The notes beneath the pieces were generated by a model. That model did no database searches. It saw only the letters and a program-made list of their open reading frames with translations, and was not told the DNA's origin. A DNA stretch of 64,000 bases. It comes from Kuschelorhynchus macadamiae (Eukaryota; Arthropoda; Insecta; Coleoptera; Curculionidae). Made by a program: the position numbers and the translations under genes. Shown in pieces: positions 38,441 to 47,786 of the stretch. Every line of letters begins with the position of its first letter. Within the stretch, counting starts at the first letter, position 1. Location: contig JAUTXW010002173.1 in assembly GCA_030620095.1 (NCBI GenBank), positions 346,074 to 410,073 on the forward strand. The letters are read 5' to 3'.

Positions 38441-40320
38441 AAATAAATATGATCCGTAAAACTTAATAAGAAGCGATATTATTTTTGCTAAATAAGTATA
38501 AGTAGTTTAGTTCTTAATTGTCTTTAACTGATTTTGCTCAACTTATAAAATATTTTATTCACTAGTAAGATAATAAGATAAGTTATAGTAATAATTCGAA
38601 AGCTCTTATTTAGGGCTATTACTTAAGCTAATTTAATGAAAGTTATTATTTAATTATTAAACTAACATGCAATAAAAGAATAAGTTTTGTGGTAATATTG
38701 AAAAAATATATAAAATTACTTACATAATTCTGAAGGTACTTCAATTTGTGACAAATTTTAAGGCTTGTTAGACCCAACTAGTAGCGCAACCAGACCTGTA
38801 ATGAGAAGTACAGGCAAGGAAGAAGACAAGCAGAACTTTCGCACCTATAAGTCCTTCTTGGTTACGTTCTGGTACAAACTAACCCAGTGAGTTACGAAGT
38901 TTGAAGGTGGCCATATTACTCTATTACGTATCACATTTGTATGTGCTGTAGCGAATATATTTCCGCGCTGTCGCGCTATACGGCTCTGAAATAAACGACC
39001 TGGAAGCTCGCAAAGTTTTTGAGATATTTGATTGCCCAGTTGCATTGCCGGGAGCAAGTGCATAGTTTAGTACTGAGCCCAATTTTGAATCGACCATTAG
39101 TTAACTCAAATAGCAGTTCGCGAATTTTAAAAAAATATTTGATAATATTGTTTTTTGAGACGATTATTTTTATATTTTAATATAAAAATATATATTTAAT
39201 TAAGTTATTATTATCTTTGATAGTATCATTTTTATCTGTCAACATAGAACAAAAATGTTTAATGCGAGTAAGAAGAAATAATATCATAAAAGTGTGAATT
39301 TACCTACAATAATTGGTCTAAACCAATGATAATTCTGCAAAATTGAACTGAGCTCTGTATAGAAGCAGAGTGATATACGTAATTAAATTACTGTAAGAAT
39401 TATTAACTGCTGTAGCAAAATAACAACTCCTGCAAAATAAGAGTATTGAAAAAGAAACGATTCCTTAAGCTATTTTTTTTGAGAATGTCCTGATATCTCT
39501 TCTCATGCCTGATATAAAATTCCCTTCATAAAGCAGTATAAAAGGTTCACATTTTGCCTTTTATTGTAATTTAAAAATATATTCAAATTGTAATTTGCTA
39601 AATCTAATTTGGAAAGGTATCTCTTAGAAATCTTATAAAACTATTTGAGATTTAAGGGGCGCCACTAGCACTGCATCCATTCTGGCATATTTCATACTGG
39701 TAAGATTGAAACTTGAAAATCTTATAGAATGGTAATTTTGAAGAGAGTGAAACACTTTATTTATTGGTAGCTGGCAATATTTTACACCCTTAGATAAATT
39801 TCTTCATATTTTTGTCGAATATAATGTAACTTAAATTTATTTATTTCCAAAACTATGACCGTGATTTATCCTATAAAAAACAAGAACATATTCATATATA
39901 AACAGACACGCAAACACTTCTCTTTCGCGATACAATCATGTATGTATCAAAATATTATTATTTATCCTTTTGTTTCTCGGGTAATTGGATTCAAAGTTCA
40001 AAAATAAAAGCACTATTTTCAATTGCGATGTTCCATGTTATAGTAAATCTTTTTCAAGCCATTGACTAGTGCCGATTATTGTGTGTTATAAGTTATGAAG
40101 GTAAAGATTTGCTGTGGACTTGGCGGAAGCAGGCACTACTGTCATGGTGTACCTACCCTTTAACCTAGTTTAAGAGAACAGTGTTGATTTATTTCTCGAT
40201 TGCGATTAAAAGCGGAGATACGGAATTGTAGTCACAAGAAAATACTTTCGAGATTTTCTTAGAAATCGACTATAAACCAGATTTACAGCTGTTAAGAAAA
40301 ATGCCTTTCAATATGACTAT
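38441..40320. other. Unassigned DNA with a less AT-rich patch at 38.77-39.07 kb
   Basis: The patch at 38770-39065 has mixed composition and a 72-residue minus frame (38845-39063), but no recognised domain. It may be a decayed mobile-element piece. The rest is AT-rich and featureless. Confidence 0.4.
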
Positions 40321-40325
40321 GGGTT

Positions 40326-40447
40326 CGCGAGACTAAGACCGAGACTAGTCTAGTCTCATACTCGGTCTCGAAAATTCTTGATCGTCACGATCTCGCTTAA
40401 AATACTTAGCCTCCGTCTCGATCTCGATAATCTCGGTCTCAGTTTCG
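40326..40447. repeat. CTCGGTCTCG minisatellite
   Basis: Degenerate short repeats built on (C)TCGGTCTCG / TCGATCTCG with a central GAGACTAGTCTAGTCTC inverted repeat. A 98-residue minus frame crosses it (RPRLSRSRRR) but is not supported as a gene. Confidence 0.65.
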
Positions 40448-40636
40448 AATTTAAAAAAAAACTAAATATTGTTTTCCCTTGTAATTGGTTATCAGAAAAA
40501 GAAGGAGATACGCAGTCGGTTAAATGGGGATGAAGTTGGTAGGTAAATTTCTCTGAGAATTTTAATACATCTTGAATACTTCCAAAGATATCCGGCAATT
40601 TTAATTTAAATATCATCATCAAGTCATTTTGAAACA

Positions 40637-40914
40637 CATCTCTATAATCCATAACAATCCAGTATATTTAAGTGAATAGCTCTTATTATATTTCACAACT
40701 TTTCTTTGAACATTTAATTAATAATTTAAAAAAAAACATCTTTATAATCCATAACAATCCAGAATATTTAAGTGAATAGATCTTGTTATATTCCACAACT
40801 TTTATTGACAATTTAATTAATAATCCATCTGTATAATCCATAACAATCCAGAATATTTATGTGAATAGCACTTGCTATATTCCACAACTTTTATTTGAAT
40901 ATTTAATTAATAAT
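40637..40914. repeat. Tandem repeat, three units of about 90-100 bp
   Basis: Units start at 40637, 40737 and 40826, each CATCTxTATAATCCATAACA followed by ATCCAG(A/T)ATATTTA, GTGAATAG, CACAACTTTT and TTTAATTAATAAT. The copies are clearly diverged, so the array is old. Confidence 0.9.
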
Positions 40915-41764
40915 AAAAAACACTAGAATTTAAAAATTCATAAATTATGTTAGACAAAAAAATTGTGGCCAACTAAATTTGTACAGTCTGGCAAATGCAA
41001 GAACACCTATTTATGAAAAGGATGCTTTTTTAATTTTTTTTTAATTCAAAAGTGGCGTCTGTAAGAGGCCCTTTAGTTCATTTTTGTGTCCCCTACAACT
41101 CTAAGTCTAAAACTTCTTTCTCGAAAAAGTTGAATTTTTTTATGGTCGTCAGGTTTATTAGAACCACATTTTTTTTATAGGACTTGCCAGACATAATTTT
41201 CTGAAATAGAGCACCCTTTATATTACTACATATTTTCATAATTCTAGGCACATATTATTTTACATGTTCTATTATAACTTTGTTTGGTGAAGGTTTGGTG
41301 CTATGTGATATTACCGTTACCAACAAAAACCATAAAAATAAGGCAATTTTCACTTTTCCAGTTTTTACTTAGTTATAAGATCTAAACGGTTTAAACTGGA
41401 GCAGTTTGCACTTTCTGGTTTTAGTTTTTAAAGACTAAGTCGGAAATTTCTACTTCCAGTATAACTGAAAGCCCAAAAAGTACCAGTTTTAGAACTATGA
41501 ACAACATATTCTCAAAGCCTTAGGAATTTTTGGTATTCGATGTTTAAATAATAATATTTGGAGACAATTTCATCACCAGAAGGAGGAGAAAAAGAAATTT
41601 TGCAGACGTTTCGATTAACATTTTTAATGAGCGATCAATTGGGTGTGATGAAAACATTTTTTGTGTAACAAATACCTGCAAAAACAATTTATAATTTTTA
41701 TCAATAACTATAGTTGGAACATCAAATTCATCCACACACTAAATAAATGTTATTCACTCATAAA
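40915..41764. other. Unassigned AT-rich DNA
   Basis: No coding feature is supportable here. Confidence 0.4.
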
Positions 41765-42145
41765 AGCGACACGAAATCCAACCCTGTCCGGAGGAAAGCA
41801 ATTTAAAAAGCGACAGAAAAACGCACCTTCGTCATGTCAGAGAGAGAGCGCTAAAGCAGAGGAGCTTCGATATAAAAAGCTGCGAGCTAGAAAAAGAGGG
41901 ACCGAACGAATTCGGCTGAAATTAGAGAGAGAGACGGTATGTAGCCAATCCGACGAGGTTTTTGAGGCCTCGCGCGCGGTTAGTCCCTCCCCTGACACCG
42001 AGCCACCCCTTACTCCCACCACCGTGACCGAATTTCAGCTGTTTTCGGAGATAATTTTCTGCGGACTTAGAGCGGTCCAAGACGCTTTAGGGGGCTGCGT
42101 CAACCGTTTCTTCGAAATCGGACTTCGGAAAGGCGGCGATATGGA
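41765..42145 (+). promoter_or_regulatory. GC-rich candidate regulatory block
   Basis: About 380 bp is near-balanced in base composition in a roughly 30% GC neighbourhood. It holds two GAGAGAG tracts (GAGA-factor-type sites), a TATA-like GATATAAAAAGC at about 41870, and CG-rich stretches (CCTCGCGCGCGGTTAGTCCC). An open frame of 177 residues crosses it but looks like low-selection sequence: no domain, and the reverse strand is open too. It lies about 6 kb upstream of runt, so an enhancer, a promoter of a non-coding transcript, or a first exon of another gene are all possible. Confidence 0.35.
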
Positions 42146-42975
42146 GATATATTCTTTATTTTGCTTTCAATTGAGAAATTTTCGAAAAAATTGAAGTATA
42201 GAAAATTAGCGCAAATTGTAAAGTTCTCTCCATATATTCATAATACATGCTTACATATTATGTAACCATAAAAATTATAAAACATTTTCTTAATGATTAA
42301 TGTTATAGAAAACTAGTTTCAATTTTTCAAAAATTTTATTTTTTTAAAGTAAAATGTCTTTAATTAAAAAAAAATAAATTACCAGGTTAACTTTATTTCT
42401 CATTTTTCATAAATTTTGACCTATGCTCAAGGATCTTAAAATTTTAAAAAATTAAGAAATTAACAAATATTCGTTTTTTTATTAATACTTTTTTCCCAAA
42501 TACCCCGGTTCTGGGATAATAACGTGTACTGCAGTGAAGCAATTTAATGTTGGCAGCATCTAGGCATGTTTATCAAAAAAAAACAAACAAAAACAAAAAT
42601 GATAGGTCCTCTGAAGAACTTTGGGTGATGCTGCATACGGTTCGGGTCTACCGGCTTTTATCGTAAGTTTACCTGCAATAATTGCAGTTTGTTTATTATT
42701 TCCTATTTACCTATTATCGACAGACAATAATGCCTAATTATAATTAAAGTAAAATATGTTTTAAGAAGTTTATATATGCTCACTATCATGACAATATTCA
42801 TTCAAATCAATTAAAAATGATTATTCTTATTTAATAAAACTTTTGAAATATATTCAGAGATATACTGATTATGGACCGATATATTCAAAATTAATGTGAT
42901 TTATTGTAATGGACGCTGTAAAAGATGAGTTTTGTTTAAAACGCTGGCAAAAATATTTTTGATATTTTGAGGATA

Positions 42976-42978
<3 letters not shown>
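42146..42978. other. Unassigned AT-rich DNA
   Basis: No feature was found in this stretch. Confidence 0.4.

Positions 42979-43048
<70 letters not shown>
42979..43048. repeat. (TA)n microsatellite, about 70 bp
   Basis: Pure TA array. Confidence 0.95.
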
Positions 43049-43051
<3 letters not shown>

Positions 43052-44436
43052 ATTTCCCAAAGTTAAAGTTAAGGCAAAATGTAAATGAAAGTTTAGTATT
43101 TCTTGTACAAATAAAATTTTGAGCACTCTTGGTGTTTTTTAAGATGCATTTTCAAACACTTATTTTCTCGCAATTTAACTGTAGCTCTAAAAAGCATATA
43201 ACAAATTACCGCCCCTGTTTTGAAAAAAAATTGTTTTCTTTGCTTTTCTTATTTTTTCTACTTAGGTACTTATAACTCGTGAGACGCAACCATAGAGGGC
43301 GTTTTGTTTCATGCTTATGGCCTGTTACGAGATTGTGTGTTATGGTCCTTCAACAAAGAATGTTCCGAATACTCTTCCTGAGCATGTGCAAATCTAGAGT
43401 TTGTTACACATGTGCCTCGGTAATATGGATCAAAGAAACGATTTGAGTCTTATAAATGTTTGGAATCTTAAGGAAAAGGGGTTCAGGGTATTTGAGCTGG
43501 ACGCGTTTAGTGTTCACTATAAATTATATTGTCCGAATAGTTTAGCCAAGTAAAATTCAATCCAATTTTTTTTAAATTAACTGACAATGTCTTTTTTGGT
43601 CTAGAGTTTAGAGCGACATGTGCATCATAAAGGGGAAAATGAAAAAAACTCCGATTTATTTTAGAATGCTTAATGTTCGTATTTTGGAAAATTGATTTAG
43701 GAATACTTTTGTTTAGTATTAATTTCATAATTTTACTAGTTAGTGTCCCTAATTTTTTTTTTGTTTGGGAAAAATCAATTTAAAAATCCACTGTTTTGAT
43801 ATAAAACGGTTCAATTCAGAAAAATAATGTTTCTTATTATTTTCTCATATCAGTGTCTAGCGAAATTTAGATTTTGGGTACCATAGTCGTACCTCTTTGA
43901 TATTTTTAAAAACTATAAAAACGTAAAAAAAATCATATTTTGAGAACGCATATATCGATAACAGTTAATTTTAATGCAGAAATAGTTGAAATAAAGTTCT
44001 CATTTTGAGAAATTCTGGAAGTTGTTAGAGTAGATACTTGATTTTTTTTCGATTATAAAGTGTGTATAGATTTAGGTAATATATGAAAAACTTTTTTATT
44101 GACTTTAGAAAAAAAAAGCTTTGCATATTAAATAAATAAGTTTGGCTATAAAAAATTTGGTATATAATTTATAAGCTGCACAAAAACGAATAGGTAAATT
44201 AAAGTTTGTTAGGTAGCCGAATTAGAGAGCGTAAAAATATATGACATAAAGTAATTTAAAGTTTTTTTGCCATTAATTTTCTGAAAAACTGCGTCTATTC
44301 TCAAAAAGCTTTAAGAAGCTCTTTTACTAGTATTTGCAGCCTCTTTAAAGTTGTCTCAATAGTTTTTGTTTTGTAAACTTCTATTTTTGTGCCTGTTCAT
44401 AAAAGGGCATTATTTTTAAAATAAATTTTGTTTTTC
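43049..44436. other. Unassigned AT-rich DNA
   Basis: No coding, repeat or structural feature is supported. Confidence 0.4.
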
Positions 44437-44533
44437 AGGTTACCCATATGTTACCGAAATCCACGCATACACTTTATAGATGTATCTATTAAAAAAAAGA
44501 TAGTATTTCAAAAAATGGCGAGAAGGCCAAATT

Positions 44534-44584
<51 letters not shown>

Positions 44585-44753
44585 TACTAAAATCAATAAA
44601 AATGCCTCTTAGGGCCATCTTGTATAGAAAACAAACATTATTTTGTGTGCAAAAATAAAATTTGGCCTTCTCGCCATTTTTTGAAATACTATCTTTTTTT
44701 TAATAGATACATCTATAAAGTGTATGCGTGGATTTCGGTAACATATGGGTAAC
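44437..44753. mobile_element. Foldback element with arms of about 97 bp, abutting the ribozyme array
   Basis: Left arm 44441-44537 (GTTACCCATATGTTACCGAA ... AGATAGTATTTCAAAAAATG GCGAGAAGGCCAAATTT) is followed by a loop of about 120 bp, then its near-exact complement at 44660-44753. A (TA)n tract (44536-44582) has grown at the end of the left arm. The right arm ends in GGGTAA, directly joined to CGTTGGTGTAAG, the start of the first 278-bp ribozyme unit. Structure is that of a MITE; no target duplication could be fixed. Confidence 0.85.
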
Positions 44754-44905
44754 GTTGGTGTAAGTGGAATGAAAACATACTATCATTTAATACTCCCAAC
44801 GAAAGCCAGGAATCACAATGTAATTCAATGCCGGTCGTGGTATTAGCCAGCGGAGTAGTTGTTTTTGTGATTCAATTTTGTGCCTTTGCCCTACACGGGG
44901 CTGGC

Positions 44906-44967
44906 TAGTCTATGGCGGCCTGATGATCTGCTCTACAAAGAGCGAAATCGCGATCGTCGTTTGACTG
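44906..44967 (+). ncRNA. Hammerhead ribozyme, unit 1 (probably impaired)
   Basis: Same layout as in units 2 and 3, but stem II begins after a three-base insertion (CUGAUGA-UCU-GCUCU-ACAA-AGAGC-GAAA), and the outer helix of stem I loses one pair (GACUG against UAGUC). The core residues CUGAUGA and GAAA and the AUC cleavage triplet remain. Reduced or no activity is inferred. Confidence 0.6.
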
Positions 44968-44992
44968 CAGAAATTATATATTTCTGCTATTC

Positions 44993-45054
<62 letters not shown>

Positions 45055-45269
45055 GGATCATTGTGTCTGCTGTGATGCAGAACATGTTCCAAACAAGGAT
45101 CATTTTCTTGTTATGACGTTGGTGTAGGTGGAATGAAAACATACTATCATTTAATACTCCCAACGAAAGCCAGGAGTCACAATGTAATTCAATGCCGGTC
45201 GTGGTACTAGCCAGCGGAGTAGTTGTTTTTGTGATTCAATTTTATGCCTTTGCCCTACACGGGGCTGGC

Positions 45270-45328
45270 TAGTCTATGGCGGCCTGATGAGCTCTAATAA
45301 GAGCGAAATCGCGATCGTCGTTTGACTA
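45270..45328 (+). ncRNA. Type I hammerhead ribozyme, unit 2
   Basis: Core: CUGAUGA (45284-45290), stem II GCUCU/AGAGC with AAUA loop (45291-45304), GAAA (45305-45308). A minimal palindromic stem III UCGCGA follows, then the cleavage triplet AUC, with the cut after C45316. Stem I is open at the ends: GGCGGC (45278-45283) pairs with GUCGUU (45317-45322) using G-C and G-U pairs. A small internal loop (UAU/U) follows, then UAGUC (45270-45274) pairs with GACUA (45324-45328). All invariant core residues are present. The loopless stem III suggests it acts as a dimer with the neighbouring unit, as in other minimal stem-III hammerheads. Confidence 0.88.
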
Positions 45329-45547
45329 AAATGGATCATTGTGTCTGCTGTGATGCAGAACATGTTCCAAACAAGGATCATTTTCTTGTTATGACGTTGG
45401 TGTAAGTGGAATCAAAACATACTATCATTTAATACTCCCAACGAAAGCCAGGAGTCACAATGTAATTCAATGCCGGTCGTGGTATTAGCCAGCGGAGTAG
45501 TTGTTTTTGTGATTCAATTTTGTGCCTTTGCCCTACACGGGGCTGGC

Positions 45548-45606
45548 TAGTCTATGGCGGCCTGATGAGCTCTAATAAGAGCGAAATCGCGATCGTCGTT
45601 TGACTA
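45548..45606 (+). ncRNA. Type I hammerhead ribozyme, unit 3
   Basis: Identical over its whole length to the unit 2 ribozyme, 278 bases downstream. Predicted cleavage is after C45594. With unit 2 it would release a unit-length RNA whose 5' end reads GUCGUUUGAC. Confidence 0.88.
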
Positions 45607-45701
45607 AAATGGATCATTGTGTCTGCTGTGATGCAGAACATGTTCCAAACAAGGATCATTTTCTTGTTATGGCGTTGGTGTAAGTGGAATGAAAACATAC
45701 T

Positions 45702-45704
<3 letters not shown>

Positions 45705-45760
<56 letters not shown>
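45705..45760. repeat. (TA)n microsatellite ending the ribozyme array
   Basis: A TA array of about 56 bp begins inside the fourth unit, right after ACATACTATCAT. Confidence 0.95.
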
Positions 45761-45766
<6 letters not shown>

Positions 45767-46265
45767 GTGCTCCACTGATTTTTATTTAGTTAAAAACGTT
45801 ATCAACAAAAACATAGAACCAAAGTCAAAGGTCTCAAATATATTTGATTAGACTAGTTCTAATACATGTTTTGTCCAACAAGCATCATTAGACCTAAAAA
45901 GATCTAATTTTAAATACGAAAATAACAAAAGTATACAAACATTTATACCTACTAACACCGAATAAAAATAAGGTAAATGTATATAAAACAAAACATTACA
46001 GACTTACAAACATAATAGACGTTAAGTAGACAACACTGACAACAGTGATAAGAACGAAGGTTGTAACAGTTGAGAAAAATTCTAGAGGCTAAGGAAAGAT
46101 GAGCTAGCAATTTGTCCAGATATGAAAAGAAACAACAGCTGAATAGTCTTGGTAGTTGAGGTCGATAGTCTTAAAAAGAAGAAGAGAGACAATTATGACA
46201 TAGGAACACGTTGACAACTGACAATCTAACAGCTGTTTGTATTAATTGATGTTATTGAAAACCAA
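45761..46265. other. Unassigned DNA between ribozyme array and Penelope-like relic
   Basis: No gene is seen. If the relic on the right had a long 3' region it could extend into this stretch, but no motif proves that. Confidence 0.4.
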
Positions 46266-46269
46266 ATGT

Positions 46270-47280
46270 GGTTCTAAATTAAAAACATCGTCGAAGGAAT
46301 TAAAAATGGGGCTTGTCTTGGCTTTGGTTATTCCCAATTTCTCAAATAAGTCTAAGTTTTTGCTCTTATCGCATTGGTGTAATAATTTAATATTTTCAGG
46401 GATGGAAAACCATTCTTAAGAGGTAAGCTTTGATATTTAATTCGTTGTTAAAAGAATTTCTACACAAGGGTAAATTGAACAGTCTATATAAGAAAGAGTT
46501 CAAAGCTGCAAATTTATGGAAAAACGTCGAATTTAATAAAAAATTTATGATGCTATCTGTTGAAGTAGGTTTACGGTATTATTCGGATTTAATTCTGTTC
46601 TGTTCGTCTACTAAAAGCAAATCAAGAAAAGGAAGCCGACCTTTATTTTCCGTCATTTTAAGACCAAGGTAAAGAAATGTCGTCAACGTATCTTTTATAA
46701 GCTATAATTTTATTTGAAAAGGAACTTTCAAAAATTCGCCTTTCTAGACTATTCATAAAGATTTTGCTTAATAACGGGGATAAACAAGACCCCATAGCTA
46801 CATTCTGAAGGTGGTAGACTGGGAAACAAGTTCTTAACGTCTAACGAAATTAGTTTGGAATTATCGGGAACATATATGGTTTTAAAATAATTTGCACATT
46901 CAACAGAGTTTTTTATGGCATATGGGCTCTTAAATTCTGTATTTGTTCTAAGTACATTGTTAAACCAAGAAGATAAATGATAATTATCGAAAGAAACCAC
47001 AGGTCTTTTGGTCTTTTAGGGTTCTTATGAATTTTGGGCAAGCCTTACAGAAGTGGAGTTTAAGGAATCATTGGATATAATTTTTTTTTGGCTGTTAAAA
47101 AAATTCAATCGCTAAAAGTGTCAAGAACATTTTTCAACTTTGTGAAAAAAGGATTCGTTGGATCTTTATTTATAGACTGAAAGTCTTCATGATTAAGGAA
47201 GTTGAGAACTTTGTTTATGTAATCCTCTCTTTTTAATATAACTAAGCAAGACCTTTGTCAGCCTTAGTTGATAACGTTTT
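46270..47280 (-). mobile_element. Penelope-like element reverse-transcriptase relic
   Basis: Minus-strand motifs occur in the order typical of Penelope-like RTs. STKADKG is at 47.27 kb (family TKADKG), and GLPKIHKNPKRP at 47.05-47.03 kb. VVSFDNYHLSSWFNN, KNSVECANYF and KLISLDVKNLFPSL follow at 46.99-46.79 kb, and KRYVDDISLPW at about 46.68 kb keeps the catalytic YVDD. The thumb then reads LPFLDLLLVDEQ, YRKPTSTDSIINF, and AALNSFLYRLFNLPL (46.63-46.47 kb). Frameshifts and stops break it, and part of the palm between SLPPSE and YVDD is shortened. No GIY-YIG endonuclease is recognised. It is 0.6 kb from the hammerhead array; Penelope-like elements are the usual partners of such ribozymes. Confidence 0.8.
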
Positions 47281-47342
47281 TAACTTTACGCTGGTCTCTT
47301 AGAGGTTTGGAACGCTTTCTTCGATTCATCATGTAGGGCAAG

Positions 47343-47786
47343 TAAAAATGTGGGACGACAAATCGTTTTTGAGAAAAAAAAACAAATTCTATTTTGATGC
47401 ACGCCTCTGGCACCTCTGATACAGTTTTAGTTGTAGTCTGAATTGCTCCAAACTCTATAAAAGTGATACCTTGGATCATTTTAAGAAAAAGAGTTTTAAT
47501 AAATACATCTTCTCAAATGCCCTATTTTTGGGATACAATGTGCTAAATTGAAAAAAATAATCTAAAAAAAAATTTTTGTTTTCAATTTAACACCTTGTCT
47601 CAAAAATAGGGCATTTGCGGACGTATATTTATTAAACCTTTTATTCTTAAAATGATCCACGGAATCACATATGTAGAGGTTTGAGCAATTCTGACGCCAA
47701 CTAAAACTTGACCAGAGGTGCCAGAGGGGTGCATCAAAATAGAATTAGTTTTTTTTCTCGAAAATGACTTGTCGTATCACAAAATA
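47343..47786. repeat. 440-bp near-loopless inverted repeat (long hairpin)
   Basis: Two arms of about 215-220 bp meet at about 47565. Matching blocks on both arms include ATTCTATTTTGATGCAC, CCTCTGGCACCTCTG, GAATTGCTC, GGATCATTTTAAG, TTTAATAAATAC and AAATGCCCTATTTTTG. A transcript would fold into one long imperfect duplex. It overlaps the open frame at 47264-47479, which is therefore not a gene. A one-armed relative lies at about 47990-48110 (TTTAGCACCCTGTATCTCGA). Confidence 0.85.

Larger units (their letters stand above)
44752..45703 (+). repeat. Tandem array of a 278-bp unit carrying hammerhead ribozymes (retrozyme-like satellite)
   Basis: Unit starts: 44752 (363 bp, enlarged by an insertion with a TA tract at 44995-45052), 45115 (278 bp), 45393 (278 bp), and a 33-bp stub at 45671 cut short by another TA tract. 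The two full units differ at only four positions by eye. Each contains a hammerhead core, so a transcript would be cut into 278-nt monomers (from 45317 to 45594 for the complete middle monomer). Unit length, tandem form and type I ribozyme match animal retrozymes and ribozyme satellites such as those of cave crickets and newts. No protein is encoded. The antisense direction carries no ribozyme. Confidence 0.88.

Noticed and set aside
38845..39063. 72-residue minus frame in a less AT-rich patch
   Set aside because: No domain or homologous copy is seen in the window; left as unassigned.
41661..42194. 177-residue plus-strand frame
   Set aside because: No domain is recognised, the reverse strand is also open, and high GC alone lengthens open frames. 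Recorded as a candidate regulatory block instead.
44752..45703. Possible CRISPR-like array
   Set aside because: The 278-bp units are whole-unit tandem repeats without short repeats and variable spacers, and the genome is animal.
47264..47479. 71-residue minus frame, first taken as the start of the Penelope-like protein
   Set aside because: Most of it lies in one arm of the long inverted repeat, and it matches no Penelope-like motif.
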